Shown: positions 37,998 through 48,074, counted from the stretch's first letter. The stretch is DNA of 64,000 nucleotides from an uncultured Succinivibrionaceae bacterium (GCA_949286015.1 CASEBB010000003.1:1-64000), one strand, 5' to 3'. Numbers and translations are program-made. Notes: a model not told the origin generated them from the sequence alone.

Positions 37998-38528
37998 TTA
38001 GTAGTCTTCGCCCCACTCCACCCAAATCTTGTGCGCAGCTAAATCAACACGCGTCACAATTGGGCCTTTAACGTAGGGTATGAGCCTCTGCTGTGGTACA
38101 CCCTGCGTTTGGTCAGAGGGAGATACTACCATATAGGGAGCAGCTCCTTGATCCACAACCCTCGACACCACGCCGAGGTTAACACCGTTAAGACCGATGA
38201 CCGTGCAACCTTCGAGGTCGACTAAATAAAGTTCATCGTCTGCAGGTGCGGGCAAGCTTGAGCGCTTGATCCCGATGTCCATGCCAGTCAGAAGAGCAGC
38301 CTCTTCCTTGACATTGGCCGCATCGAGCTTCACGATGAAGCCGTCGTTATGCGGTTTCCAAGCTTCTACCTGAACCTCACGCCAATCTTCCCCACGCCGA
38401 CGAATGAACCATGGCGAGTAGTCAAAAAGGTTTGCAGGTTGCTCGGTAAAGGACTGAACCTTAAGGTAGCCCTTGAGGCCATAAGTAGAACCTAATCTAC
38501 CCATGGGACGTGGAGTATCATCAACCAT
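37998..38528 (-). CDS. rimM: 16S rRNA processing protein RimM
   Basis: A maturation factor for the head of the 30S subunit that binds S19. 176 residues, two beta-barrel domains. The N-terminal GRLGSTYGLKGYLKVQSFTE is the typical RimM opening, and the PRC-barrel part contains DELYLVDLEGCTVIG. The final IPYVKGPIVTRVDLAAHKIWVEW matches the family end (LIPFV...VDLA...I.V.W). It begins 32 nt after rpsP. The site before the ATG at 38528 is poor; an ATG eight codons in is an alternative. Confidence 0.95.
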   Translation of the reverse strand: MVDDTPRPMGRLGSTYGLKGYLKVQSFTEQPANLFDYSPWFIRRRGEDWREVQVEAWKPHNDGFIVKLDAANVKEEAALLTGMDIGIKRSSLPAPADDELYLVDLEGCTVIGLNGVNLGVVSRVVDQGAAPYMVVSPSDQTQGVPQQRLIPYVKGPIVTRVDLAAHKIWVEWGEDY

Positions 38529-38560
38529 AAGCTAAACTAGTTAGCGTGTAGCCGTGATAA

Positions 38561-38941
38561 TTAAGCCTGAGCGGCTTCAGCAGCACCCTCGGCTGCGCCC
38601 TCAGCAGCAGCGGCGGCAGCGGCAGCTTCGGCCTTAGCCTTACGAGCAGCAACAGCCTTCTCGTACTTGGCGGCCTTGTAAGCGGCAACAGCCTCAGCAC
38701 CCATCTCCTGATCCTTGATCAGACGCTCAACACGCTCAGATGGCTGGGCACCGACGCTCTTCCAGTAGTTAACGCGCTCTAAGTTTAAGTTTAAGCGTAC
38801 TTCCTTACCCTTAGCGATTGGGTTATAGAAGCCGACTTGCTCGATGAAGCGACCAGTAGCGGCAAAGCGAGAGTCTGCAACCACTACGTGATAAAAAGGA
38901 CGCTTCTTAGCGCCAGCGCGACGTAAACGAATGACTACCAT
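38561..38941 (-). CDS. rpsP: 30S ribosomal protein S16 with Ala/Glu-rich tail
   Basis: Ribosomal protein needed for 30S assembly. The first ~80 residues are canonical ([44 protein letters not shown]). The total is 126 residues against 82 in E. coli; the extra ~44 form an Ala/Glu/Lys tail ending [13 protein letters not shown]. First gene of its operon, with a candidate promoter about 115 bp upstream. Other proteobacteria also carry S16 tails, so the tail is notable but not unique. Confidence 0.97.
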   Translation of the reverse strand: MVVIRLRRAGAKKRPFYHVVVADSRFAATGRFIEQVGFYNPIAKGKEVRLNLNLERVNYWKSVGAQPSERVERLIKDQEMGAEAVAAYKAAKYEKAVAARKAKAEAAAAAAAAEGAAEGAAEAAQA

Positions 38942-39055
38942 TTCGCAAATTACCCATTAATTTGTTTTTTCTCACTGAGAGGTGCGTCGGCAGCTAGTAG
39001 CTAGTGCCTTAAGACGAGGCAAACGCGCATCAGTGAAGTAATACACAGACCGACA

Positions 39056-39083
39056 ATTTTACAGCCTTTCTGGGAAAAAGCAA
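39056..39083 (-). promoter_or_regulatory. Candidate promoter of the rpsP operon
   Basis: On the minus strand TTGCTT, a 16-bp spacer and TAAAAT. The implied leader to rpsP is about 105 nt. Confidence 0.5.
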
Positions 39084-39437
39084 GAACCAGCGCGCATTTT
39101 TCGGCACTACCCCCTACCCATGCGGGGCATACTGTGTTATTGTTTCTAAGATTTGTGAGCTGCGCTGGAGGCTATTGGTTATGACTGCACCAACTGCCAT
39201 GGCAAAGGGTACAAACCTTAGCGCTAACAGCTTCCCTTGATGCCCGCCTTCCTGTGCGTCTTAGTCCCTTGCAGCAGCGGCTGCGACGGCCTTTCCTCTT
39301 TGTCCCTTTGTGTAGACGCTCCGGCCTACCAACTCACCTACCTACCTACCTCTTCCCTCTTCTCTTCTTCCTCTCTCTCTCTGCTATCCTGCTGCGAGTG
39401 TTTTTCCCTCGTTCCTAAGAGTATTTTCTACTAGGTT

Positions 39438-39575
39438 CTTGGCTTAGAATCGGCCTTTGCGGTGGGTTTAAGCCCCTTGAGGCAGAAAGCTGATATGGAA
39501 CATCAAGCATCGCGACCGCGACGTTTCTTTGCGGTAGGGTAATGGCCAGTAGCTTGGCTCTCACATGGAGAAACG
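39438..39575 (+). repeat. Dispersed ~140-bp repeat (family D), copy 1
   Basis: Shares blocks in the same order with 58452-58590: AATCGGCCTTT, TTAAGCCCCTTGA, GCAGAAA, CTGATA, CAAGC, CGCGACGT, TAATGGC and AGCT. Similarity by eye is about three quarters. No terminal inverted repeat or flanking duplication was found. Confidence 0.65.
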
Positions 39576-39751
39576 CCCTAAGTAGACAGCGTGGAGCCAC
39601 TGCACTTACCAGCGTCCCTGCAGTGCGCCTACTCTGGCCACCGCTGGCTACCGCCATTACTCTAAGTAGTGCTAAGGGCTGGCTGCGGAGCTGGCTTCCT
39701 CCACTCCACCACTCCACCCTATGCTGGTGCCTGCGCTTTCTCCCCGCCCAG

Positions 39752-39792
39752 AAACAAAAAGGCAGCACTACGGAGCAAACCGCAATGCCGCC
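39752..39792 (-). terminator. Terminator of ffh
   Basis: On the minus strand GGCGGCATT pairs with AGTGCTGCC (two G-T pairs) and runs into TTTTTGTTT; 54 nt after the stop. Confidence 0.75.
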
Positions 39793-39845
39793 TCTTTGAG
39801 CTTTAAGCTTTGCGCTCTGAGCTTGGCGCTAAGCAGCGCTCCGCC

Positions 39846-41249
39846 TTAGCGGCGCATCTTGCCGCCAAAGCCGCCTAAACCGCCAAAACCACCCAAGCCA
39901 GACATCATGCCTTGCATGCCGCGCATCATGCCCATTAAGGCCTTTGGGCCCTTATTGCCCATGCGCTTCATCATCTTCTGCATCTGATCCACTTGCATCA
40001 GCAGACGATTGACATCTTGCACCTGTACACCAGCACCGGCGGCAATGCGCTTCTTACGCGAGGCCTTAATAATGGATGGGTCACGACGCTCCTTGATCGT
40101 CATGGAGAGAATAATAGCCTCCATGTGAGCAAACTGCTTGTCGTTAATCTTATCGCCCGCCTTGGCCATGATGGCGCTACCACCTGGCAGCTTCTCCAGC
40201 ATCGAACTGATGCCGCCCATCTTGCGCATTTCTTTGATCTGATCGAGGAAGTCCTCTAAAGTCAGAGTCTTGCCCTTGGTAATCTTCTTGGCGATCTTGT
40301 CAGCCTTGCAGGCATCGGTCTTACGCTGCACTTCCTCAATTAAGGAGAGCACATCGCCCATGCCTAAGATACGCGAGGCAATACGATCAGGGAAGAATGG
40401 CTCTAAGGCCACCACCTTTTCACCGGTACCAATAAACTTGATTGGCTTGCCAGTAATCTCACGCACCGATAAGGCCGCACCACCACGGGCATCACCATCA
40501 GCTTTGGTTAAGATCACGCCGGTTAATGGCAGCGCGTCCGCAAAGGCCTTTGCGGTGTTCGCCGCGTCTTGACCAGTCATGGAGTCAACCACAAACAGGG
40601 TCTCGGTAGGCTCGCAGATCTTATGCAGATCCTGCACTTCGCGCATCATGTCCTCATCGACCGCCAGACGACCAGCGGTATCGACGATCAGCACTTCGGT
40701 GTAGCGCTTCTTAGCCTCGGCCAGTGCGGCCTTAGCGATCTCTTGTGGCGTGCTGTTAGGGTCAGAAGGGAAGGCATCAATGCCAATTTCTTTGGCTAAG
40801 GTCTGTAACTGATCGATAGCCGCAGGACGGTAGGTATCGACCGACACCACGAGCACGCTCTTCTTTAAGCGCTCTTTGATGTACAGGGCCAGCTTGGCAG
40901 CGGAGGTGGTCTTACCAGCACCTTGTAAACCGGCAAGTAAGATCACTGCTGGTGGTTGGTGAGCGACATTGAGGGCGTCGTTCTTGGCGCCCATGGTCTC
41001 TACCAACTGGTCATAGACGATTTTGATGAACTCTTGGTCTGGGGTTAAGCTCTGACTAACCTCTTGACCTAAAGCTCTTTCCTTAACCTTGGCGGTAAAG
41101 CTCTTCACCACGCTTAAGGCGACGTCAGCCTCTAACAGGGCAGTACGCACCTCACGGAGGATGTCCTTAACGTTGTCCTCGGTAATGCGGCCCTTACCAG
41201 AGATCTTCTTAAAGGCTTGACTGAGTCTTTCGCTTAAATTATCAAACAT
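39846..41249 (-). CDS. ffh: Signal recognition particle protein Ffh (SRP54)
   Basis: The GTPase that binds signal sequences on ribosomes and delivers them to FtsY at the membrane. 467 residues (453 in E. coli). N domain (FDNLSERLSQAFKKISGKG), G domain with P-loop LAGLQGAGKTTSAAKLA, DTAGR and TKADGDARGG, then the methionine-rich M domain (MQKMMKRMGNKG, MMRGMQGMMSG) ending in a Gly/Phe-rich tail. The start at 41249 gives the family N-terminus; the frame opens 19 codons earlier and no strong ribosome binding site is seen. It precedes rpsP as in E. coli. Confidence 0.97.
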   Translation of the reverse strand: MFDNLSERLSQAFKKISGKGRITEDNVKDILREVRTALLEADVALSVVKSFTAKVKERALGQEVSQSLTPDQEFIKIVYDQLVETMGAKNDALNVAHQPPAVILLAGLQGAGKTTSAAKLALYIKERLKKSVLVVSVDTYRPAAIDQLQTLAKEIGIDAFPSDPNSTPQEIAKAALAEAKKRYTEVLIVDTAGRLAVDEDMMREVQDLHKICEPTETLFVVDSMTGQDAANTAKAFADALPLTGVILTKADGDARGGAALSVREITGKPIKFIGTGEKVVALEPFFPDRIASRILGMGDVLSLIEEVQRKTDACKADKIAKKITKGKTLTLEDFLDQIKEMRKMGGISSMLEKLPGGSAIMAKAGDKINDKQFAHMEAIILSMTIKERRDPSIIKASRKKRIAAGAGVQVQDVNRLLMQVDQMQKMMKRMGNKGPKALMGMMRGMQGMMSGLGGFGGLGGFGGKMRR

Positions 41250-41764
41250 CGCGCTATCTTGTTTGTCCAGTGCACTCGGCGGTGGTGCAGTGCAGTTACA
41301 CCTCAAGCCCCCTTATGAAAAGAGGATTAGCCCAAAAGAAGCGGTGGGCTGGGTGGTGACGAGCGTAGTGTGGGTGTGCCACGCTACCTACTCACATCAT
41401 CCTGCTGATTATAGCCTACAAACGCTATAACGCGCGGCTAAGAGGTGGTATAGCCCACGGTGGGGGCGTGACCACAAGTCCTGACCCTCTGTAGCTGGCT
41501 GTTTTGCTGTGAACTGACACGCAGCGAAGGTACCCTTAAGAACGCAGCGTGGATCTACCCTACCTCTCAAGGGTAAGGCGACAGCCTTAAAAAGGGCTCT
41601 ACTCAGAGTTTGGTGGCTACAGCAACGTAGCCTCACACCTTGAGGCAAGCGCATGAGCCGTGGTTGTGGCTTTTAATGTCAGCCACCTAAAATAAAAAAC
41701 CCAGCAAGGATTTGCTCCCGCTGGGTTTGTCAGCACCTGTGGTGCTATTCACCTGAGCCTTAGC
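41250..41764. other. Gap between motX and ffh
   Basis: No supported gene in about 515 bp. It includes the motX terminator and a CAGAGTTTGGTGG word also found near 15122. Confidence 0.45.
41692..41727 (-). terminator. Terminator of motX
   Basis: On the minus strand ACCCAGC pairs with GCTGGGT over a 14-nt loop and runs into TTTTTTATTT; about 40 nt after the stop. Confidence 0.88.
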
Positions 41765-42487
41765 TTAGTAGTCAGAGAAGTTGTCGCTCATAGCCCGCGC
41801 CACAATATTGGCAGGCATCATCTTCTTCATCTGCTCTTGTAAGTATTGGCTCTTGGCGCGCTCGTACTCACTAAAGTAAATCGTGTGGTACAGCCAGCTA
41901 AAGGCCTCCTCATAGTAAGCAGGAGCACCTAAGCCACGCACCAGCATGTCCGCCCACTGTAAGCGTGCGGTGTTAGAGCCGAGCGAAGCCGCTGCGCGCA
42001 TCAGCGAGATGGCACGGTGGCGGTCACGTGATACTAAAAAGCCACGCTCATAGAAATCAGAGAGCTTAATCATGGCAGGCGCATAGCCGTGGCTTACTGA
42101 CTTATTGAGATAGTCGAGGCCTAATTCCACGTCCTGCTTGACGCACACGCCATTAATGAGCATGTCACCCCAGACAAACTCAAAGGCAGGCATGCCCACG
42201 ATACGAGCACGGTCTTCGATATCAGGGGTAAACTGGCACTTATCGCGGTCGTGAATGACCTGCATATAAACGCCGGTTTCGACGTAAGTGTTGAGCTCGT
42301 CTACGGTGTAGACGTTAACTGACGTATTGTCGTCCTTGTACTTTTCCAAGGTGCTTTCAATAGCCTTACGGGCTACTAAAGCCTGCGCATCTGTCACGCG
42401 ATCGTAAGTCGACGAGACCGAAGCAAAAGCACAGCTGGACACACCCACTAACAGTGCGAGTGTAGCTCCCATCACTTGCTTGAGCAT
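41765..42487 (-). CDS. motX: MotX-like sodium-type flagellar motor protein (Sel1 repeats)
   Basis: A 240-residue exported protein. Residues 1-23 are a signal peptide (LKQVMGATLALLVGVSSCAFA); VSSC could also be read as a weak lipobox. The body carries Sel1-type repeats and follows MotX of Vibrio as I remember it: DKCQFTPDIEDRAR, PAFEFVWGDMLINGVCV, QDVELGLDYL, HRAISLMRAAASLGS and the final MPANIVARA. MotX forms the periplasmic T-ring that holds PomA/PomB stators of polar flagella. The gene stands alone here, as motX often does. GAGG lies 5 nt before the ATG. If not MotX, it is still a periplasmic Sel1-repeat protein. Confidence 0.82.
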   Translation of the reverse strand: MLKQVMGATLALLVGVSSCAFASVSSTYDRVTDAQALVARKAIESTLEKYKDDNTSVNVYTVDELNTYVETGVYMQVIHDRDKCQFTPDIEDRARIVGMPAFEFVWGDMLINGVCVKQDVELGLDYLNKSVSHGYAPAMIKLSDFYERGFLVSRDRHRAISLMRAAASLGSNTARLQWADMLVRGLGAPAYYEEAFSWLYHTIYFSEYERAKSQYLQEQMKKMMPANIVARAMSDNFSDY

Positions 42488-43285
42488 GATAACCTCAATT
42501 CTCCGCTCCGCCCTGTAGGGCTGATCGCGTTTTATTCTGGCGCTTGATGCTACTAGACTGGCATCGGGCGCGGTTGGTGTAAGGCTCTGGGACAGCCGTC
42601 CCTCGGGATGCAGAGAGCTTTCTGCGGCGGGGTAAGGCCCGCATATCTTAGAGGTTCCTACCTCACGTTACCCTAGAGCTAAAGCTATGCAACGACAATA
42701 CCACCGCCCCCTAGGGGCTCTCGCCACGCTCAAGCCTCTTACGGTGCTAGTGTGGCTCTAAGCTGCATCCTACGCTGCTCTTGGCTGTATCGCCCTTATG
42801 GATTGCGTCTGCGGCAGGCTACACACTGTGCTTGTACTGTGCTGGTAACCACCTGCTCACCTTGTGGTCAGCTCAGCGACCACGCTGGGAGCAACGTGTG
42901 AAAGTTTTGCTCTGCAGAGGTTAGCCCCTAGTGTCACCTCCCCTGAGGACGTACCACCGAGGCCCCTGTTACCCTGTTGTGGTAAGCGGCTCATGGTTGC
43001 ATGACTCTCTGGGTAAGGCCTCTAATACCATACTCCACAGAGCCTCAACCCCGCGCCCCTAAAGGCAGCACCTGAGGCACAAGCAGCCGCCCTCTCTTAG
43101 TGACCACAGAGATCAGTAAGCTTGAGTCTCCCTACCCAGAGAGGGTATTCCTATAGCAGCGGTGTGGGGGCACCTACCGTCATTGCAGGCGGCCTCTAAG
43201 AATATTCACCATAAATGGCCTCCCCCGCAAAGCCCTGATACTATCTGCTCTGAGCACCACTTAGAGCTACACCCAATCGCCACCA

Positions 43286-43318
43286 TAAAAAAGGCCAGAA
43301 CATGTTACTGCTCTGGCC
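43286..43318 (-). terminator. Intrinsic terminator, owner unclear
   Basis: On the minus strand GGCCAGA pairs with TCTGGCC over 12 nt, followed by TTTTTTAT. It is a good terminator but lies 340 nt past mdh, so it may end an unannotated transcript (small RNA or tiny gene) between 43320 and 43500. Confidence 0.75.
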
Positions 43319-43507
43319 CTTGTAATCATTCAGCAAAAAATCCATTTGGTTTGCCTACTTACGTAGAACAGAGCCGTGGTTGGCTTCAAACCAAGCACCT
43401 GCTCCCAAATAGACAAAACTACTGTGTGCATTAGCATTGCCTCTCAAAGCAAGGATTAAGCCGCTACTTAACATGCTTAACCGCAGCTTTTTGGGCACTA
43501 CTAATAG

Positions 43508-43539
43508 AAAAGGCCAAAAACTTGCGCTCTTGGCCTTTT
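43508..43539 (-). terminator. Terminator-like hairpin downstream of mdh
   Basis: AAAAGGCCAA and TTGGCCTTTT form a perfect 10-bp stem over 12 nt; the terminal Ts are part of the stem, so it could work in both directions. It lies 120 nt after the mdh stop. Confidence 0.65.
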
Positions 43540-43659
43540 CCTCTGATACAACCTGCCATGGTAACCACTTAAGGCGCATCGCACCTGTAGTCACCGGCAG
43601 TTACTGTCAGCTTTTGCCGCATACTCTCAGCAAAAGCTACAGCTCAATCCTGTAAGGGA

Positions 43660-44622
43660 TTACTTGTTCTCAGCAATCCACTTCTGGCCGAACTCAACAC
43701 CCTTCTTGATGTTGCCAGCTAAGACGGACTGTAAGTCGTCTAAGCACTTCTGCTCGTAAGCGGAGATGGTGCCGAAGTCGATCACACGCTTCCAGCCCTC
43801 GGTACCAAACTCAATGCGCTGCGCAAAGAATTGGCCGTACTTCGAGCCACCCTCGACATAGCCGTACTCGGTCACGCCTGGCTCGCCTAATAAGCCACGG
43901 ACAACCTTTAACGCAAAACGAGCACCGGCAGCAGCCATCGATAAGGTAGCGGAACCAGCACCAGCCTTAGCCTCAACCACCTCAGTACCAGCGTTCTGAA
44001 TGCGCTTGGTTAAAGCGTCGATACGCTCCTCAGAGATCACCTCAGAGCCAACAACCTTCGACAGTAAAGGTAAGATGGTGGTGCCAGAGTGACCGCCGAT
44101 CACTGGAACCTGAGTGTAAGCCTTGGACAGACCTAACTCCTCGCCTAAGAAGGTCTCAGAACGCAGCACGTCTAAGGCGGAGATACCAAATAAGCGGTGA
44201 GCGTCGTAGACACCCTCAGCCTTTAAGACCTCAGCAGCGATAGGAACAGTGGAGTTCACTGGGTTGGTGATGATGCAGATGCAAGCCTTAGGGCAGGTCT
44301 TAGCGCAGTTCTTCACTAAGTTAGCGATAATGCCAGCATTGACGTTGAAGAGGTCGTCACGGGTCATGCCTGGCTTACGAGCCACACCAGCTGGAATTAC
44401 GACCACATCGGCGCCTTCTAAGGCCTTGGTTAAGCCGTCATCACCAGTGTAACCATCGACGCAAACGTCGGTTGGGATGTGGCTTAAATCCTTAGCAACA
44501 CCAGGGGTGAATGGGGCAACGTCATACAGGGAAAGGCAGGAACCTGCTGGTAACTGAGTCTTTAAGATTAAAGATAATGGCTGGCCAATACCACCTGCTG
44601 CACCTAAAACGGCAACCTTCAT
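43660..44622 (-). CDS. mdh: Malate dehydrogenase
   Basis: NAD-dependent interconversion of malate and oxaloacetate; in succinate-forming anaerobes it runs reductively from oxaloacetate. 320 residues (312 in E. coli). The Rossmann start [16 protein letters not shown], the substrate arginines in [24 protein letters not shown] and the catalytic histidine in [13 protein letters not shown] are all visible. GAGGAA lies 9 nt before the ATG. Monocistronic. Codon use is strongly biased, which fits high expression. Confidence 0.98.
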   Translation of the reverse strand: MKVAVLGAAGGIGQPLSLILKTQLPAGSCLSLYDVAPFTPGVAKDLSHIPTDVCVDGYTGDDGLTKALEGADVVVIPAGVARKPGMTRDDLFNVNAGIIANLVKNCAKTCPKACICIITNPVNSTVPIAAEVLKAEGVYDAHRLFGISALDVLRSETFLGEELGLSKAYTQVPVIGGHSGTTILPLLSKVVGSEVISEERIDALTKRIQNAGTEVVEAKAGAGSATLSMAAAGARFALKVVRGLLGEPGVTEYGYVEGGSKYGQFFAQRIEFGTEGWKRVIDFGTISAYEQKCLDDLQSVLAGNIKKGVEFGQKWIAENK

Positions 44623-45255
44623 AAGATCTAATTCCTCATGCTGTTACACCCATCAGCCGCAAGGCGGTGATGGCACCTGAGCTTTATCAGCGCAGCTTCA
44701 TGCTGCGTTGCAGCCATTATCTTAACGCATTTTGTGCAAGGCACAAACAACGCACTGAGTTAGTTCTGCGCGTTAAGGCTATGACCTGAGCTTAAGCTCT
44801 TGAAACTTTGGGGATTATAGCACAGCTCTTTTGCCCGCCTTTTGAGGTCTATCACAAAGCCAGCGGCATTGGGACAGCTTTAGCGGTGCTTAGCGCGCAC
44901 GTGCAGGCGGCGGGCATGGCGGCATAGGTAATACGGTGCTCTAAGCGGGAGCTCTGCAAGAAAGGCAGTTCTTAGCCGCGCTACACCTCAAAGATACGCC
45001 CTGACCAGCATGCGCTCACTTCAGAGGTGTCACCAGCAGCAGCGGCTGCGACTGCGGTTGCTGCAGCTGCTCTCAGGAGTACTGCTCTCCGCAGTAATGT
45101 CCATAGCCCACCTGTGGAGCTATCAACCCCCGCCATCCTAACGCTCTCAATGATACGGCGCTTAGCGCTGTCACATCCCTTGTTTTGGCAGCCCTGAGCA
45201 CTACCTGCAATCAGAGATAGTCACTGCCAAGAGAGCACGATCCCAGAGGTGTTCC

Positions 45256-45385
45256 GTAGGTAACCTAAAAGCGCCTAACGGCGCCTTATCTCGAGATTAG
45301 AGCCTCAGCAAACGCCTAATCTCAGGGCAAAACCCTTGATTGTAGGCAGTTACCTACTTTGAGATGTGCCTTTTGGGATAATCAC
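45256..45385 (-). mobile_element. MITE-like family A element, copy 4, with perfect 8-bp target duplication
   Basis: 130 bp in inverse orientation. It is flanked by GGTGTTCC on both sides (45248-45255 and 45386-45393). On the minus strand it runs from GTGATTATCCC to GGTTACCTAC. Its larger hairpin is GAGATTAG/CTAATCTC, while copy 1 has GAGAGTAG/CTACTCTC: both arms changed and pairing was kept. The 3' hairpin GCGCC/GGCGC plus TTTT is intact. Confidence 0.92.
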
Positions 45386-45408
45386 GGTGTTCCTTACTCC
45401 TGCCCAAA

Positions 45409-45450
45409 ACAAAAATCCGGCCGCCCACCTTGTTTGCAGACGACCGGATC
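45409..45450 (-). terminator. Terminator of acnB
   Basis: On the minus strand ATCCGGTCG pairs with CGGCCGGAT (one mismatch/bulge region) and is followed by TTTTTGTTTT; 50 nt after the stop. Confidence 0.8.
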
Positions 45451-45500
45451 TTCGTAGCCTTAGCGCAGTAGCTTGGCACTAAGCCCTAAGCCTTACGGAC

Positions 45501-48074
45501 TTAAACCTGCGCAAAGTTTAAGAGCTGATAGAGCTCACCTTCATGGCCATTTAAGCAGGCCGTGTACTTAAAGTACTCTTCCTTCGTAGGAATGTAGCCT
45601 AAGCGGGCACACACCGCGCACAGCTCAGCACTACCTAAGTACACCTGCGAGCCTTTACCTAAGCGGTTAGGGAAGTTGCGGGTCGAGGTGGAAATCACCA
45701 CAGCATTGTCCGCCACACGGGCTTGGTTACCCATGCACAGCGAGCAGCCTGGCATCTCCATACGCGCACCAGCCTTAGCAAAGAGCGAGTATAAACCCTC
45801 CGCCATCAGCTCACTCTGATCCATACGGGTAGGAGGCGCCATCCAGAAGCGGCATGGGCTCTCATGTTCCATACCACCTAAGATCGAAGCCACCGCACGG
45901 TAGTGACCAATGTTGGTCATACACGAGCCCACAAAGATCTCATTGAGCTTGGTGCCTTGGCAATCGCTTAAGAGATAGGCGGCATCAGGATCATTTGGCA
46001 CGCATAAGATTGGCTCAGTGATCTCATCCATGTTGATCTCCAGCACAGCGGCATATTCGCAGTCTGGATCAGCCTGAATGCGCACAGGATTCTGGATAAA
46101 CTCATCCATCGCCGCCGCACGACGCAGCAGGGCATCCTTATCCTCATAGCCCTCAGCGGCCATCTGCTTTAAGAGCGCGCTATTGCTCTTTAAGTAGGTA
46201 ATCACCGACTCGTTGCTCAGATCAATGGCGCAAGCAGCAGCCGAGCGCTCAGCGGAGGCATCAGCCAGCTCAAAAGCGTGCTCCGCGCTTAAGTCCTCTA
46301 AGCCCTCAATCTCGAGAATACGGCCATTAAAGACATTGACCTTACCCTTCTTATCTAAGGTTAAGAGGCCCTTTTGGCGGGCAAAGTAAGGAATGGCATG
46401 CACCAGATCACGCAGCGTAATGCCTGGGCGACGCGTGCCCGTAAAGCGCACTAACACCGACTCCGGCATATCAAGCGGCATCATGCCCGTAGCTGCGGCA
46501 AAGGCCACTAAGCCCGAGCCCGCTGGGAAAGAGATGCCTAAAGGCATACGGGTGTGGCTATCACCACCGGTGCCAATGGTGTTTGGCAGGCACATGCGGT
46601 TTAACCACGAGTGAATCACACCGTCACCTGGGTGTAAGGCCACGCCACCGCGCTCGATCATAAACTGAGGCAGCGTGTGGTGGTTCTTCACATCCACTGG
46701 ACGTGGGTAAGCGCAGGTGTGACAGAAGGACTGCATCACCAGTGGCGCGGTGAACTTTAAGCAGGCTAAGTCCTTGAGCTCATCACGGGTCATTGGGCCC
46801 GTGGTGTCTTGTGATCCCACTGTGGTGACCTTAACCTCGACGTACTCGCCAGGGCGCACGCCCTCACGGCCGCACGCTAAGCCCACAATCTTCTGCGCAC
46901 GGGTGTAACCCTTCTTCCCTGAGGCTGCCTCTGGAGCAGCTGCCGCAGCTGGGGTAGCAAAGACCGCAGGTAAGTCCTGACCTAAGTACTCGCAGGCGCG
47001 CTTGGTTAAAGCACGGCCAATGATGAGAGGAATGCGACCACCGGCACGCACTTCATCGACGAGGCTTGGACGCAGCTTAAAGGTCGCTAAGACGTTATCA
47101 CTGTCATGAGCGGTAATGGTGCCCTGAGCAAAGTGCACATCAATGGTATCGCCCATATTCATGGCAGACACATCGAGCTCAATTGGCAGAGCGCCGGAGT
47201 CTTCTAAGGTGTTGTAGAAGATTGGGGCGATCTTGCCGCCTAAGACTAAGCCACCGGCCTTCTTGTTAGGCACGCCGTCGATGTCATCACCAAAGTGATA
47301 GAGCACCGAGTTGGTAGCAGACTTACGCGAGGAGCCGGTACCAACCACGTCACCGACAAAGACCACAGGGTTGCCCTTAGCCTTTAAGGACTGAATCAGC
47401 TTCATTGGGCCAATGACACCATCCTCATCAGGGGTGAGGCCGTCACGGGCGTTTTTAAACATGGCTAAGGCGTGCAGAGGAATATCAGGACGCGACCACG
47501 CATCGCCAGCTGGGGAGAGGTCGTCGGTGGTGATTTCACCGGTCACCTTAAAGACGGTGTAGCTGCGGCACTCTGGTAAAGCGTCACGCGAGGTAAACCA
47601 CGTAGCTTGGGCCCAACGGGAAATCAGTTCCTTGGCCGAGTCGTAACCCTCTTGCGCAAGCTTAGCGACATCATCAAAGGCATCGTAGATTAATAAGGTG
47701 TGCTCTAAGGCATTGACGGCGGCGTCGGCTAACTCGCTATCCTTAAGGAGGGCGATTAATGGAGCGACGTTATAGCCACCCTTCATGTTGCCTAAGAGCT
47801 CGACGGCTTGCTCGCGGCTTAAAAGAGGGCTTTGCTTGCTACCCTGTGCCACGGCGCTTAAGAACTCAGCCTTAACCTGAGCAGCCTCGTCTACCCCAGG
47901 TGGCACACGCTGGCTCAGCAGGTTAAAAAGTACGGTCTCGCTGCCAGCAGGTGGATTTTGCACCAGCTCGACGAGCTCTTTGACCTCATCAGCGGTTAAA
48001 GGTAATGGCTCAATGTGTTGCCGTCCACGCTCACTTGCTTTCAAGAAATAATCGGTCAAATAGTCTTGAGCCAT
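45501..48074 (-). CDS. acnB: Aconitate hydratase B
   Basis: Interconverts citrate and isocitrate (AcnB type, also acting on 2-methyl-cis-aconitate), using a 4Fe-4S cluster. 857 residues (865 in E. coli). The AcnB-only N-terminal HEAT-like region (NPPAGSETVLFNLL, RVPPGVDEAAQVKA) is present, followed by VTGEITTDDLSPAGDAWSRP. The cluster cysteines appear in FVGSCMTNIG and in MPGCSLCMGNQARV. The start at 48074 has only AGAGAG upstream; the frame opens 16 codons earlier. An Ala-rich linker lies near residue 375. Citrate synthase and isocitrate dehydrogenase are not in the window. Confidence 0.97.
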   Translation of the reverse strand: MAQDYLTDYFLKASERGRQHIEPLPLTADEVKELVELVQNPPAGSETVLFNLLSQRVPPGVDEAAQVKAEFLSAVAQGSKQSPLLSREQAVELLGNMKGGYNVAPLIALLKDSELADAAVNALEHTLLIYDAFDDVAKLAQEGYDSAKELISRWAQATWFTSRDALPECRSYTVFKVTGEITTDDLSPAGDAWSRPDIPLHALAMFKNARDGLTPDEDGVIGPMKLIQSLKAKGNPVVFVGDVVGTGSSRKSATNSVLYHFGDDIDGVPNKKAGGLVLGGKIAPIFYNTLEDSGALPIELDVSAMNMGDTIDVHFAQGTITAHDSDNVLATFKLRPSLVDEVRAGGRIPLIIGRALTKRACEYLGQDLPAVFATPAAAAAPEAASGKKGYTRAQKIVGLACGREGVRPGEYVEVKVTTVGSQDTTGPMTRDELKDLACLKFTAPLVMQSFCHTCAYPRPVDVKNHHTLPQFMIERGGVALHPGDGVIHSWLNRMCLPNTIGTGGDSHTRMPLGISFPAGSGLVAFAAATGMMPLDMPESVLVRFTGTRRPGITLRDLVHAIPYFARQKGLLTLDKKGKVNVFNGRILEIEGLEDLSAEHAFELADASAERSAAACAIDLSNESVITYLKSNSALLKQMAAEGYEDKDALLRRAAAMDEFIQNPVRIQADPDCEYAAVLEINMDEITEPILCVPNDPDAAYLLSDCQGTKLNEIFVGSCMTNIGHYRAVASILGGMEHESPCRFWMAPPTRMDQSELMAEGLYSLFAKAGARMEMPGCSLCMGNQARVADNAVVISTSTRNFPNRLGKGSQVYLGSAELCAVCARLGYIPTKEEYFKYTACLNGHEGELYQLLNFAQV

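Larger units (their letters stand above)
38942..39845. other. Gap between ffh and rpsP
   Basis: About 900 bp where enterics have only a short spacer. No supported gene. It holds the rpsP promoter region, a ~140-bp repeat shared with the murG-murC gap, and the ffh terminator. Confidence 0.5.
42488..43659. other. Long gap between mdh and motX with three hairpins
   Basis: About 1.17 kb, no firmly supported gene. Between the hairpins at 43286-43318 and 43508-43539 the minus strand can encode a short C-terminus-like stretch (SSFVYLGAGAWFEANHG, stop at 43355) without a ribosome binding site. A further hairpin AGCTTTTGC/GCAAAAGCT (43609-43638) follows mdh directly. Confidence 0.5.
44623..45500. other. 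Gap between acnB and mdh
   Basis: No gene in about 880 bp. It holds family A copy 4 and the acnB terminator. Confidence 0.5.

Noticed and set aside
41409-41654. 81-codon frame downstream of motX
   Set aside because: No start signal; lies beyond the motX terminator and contains a repeated non-coding word.
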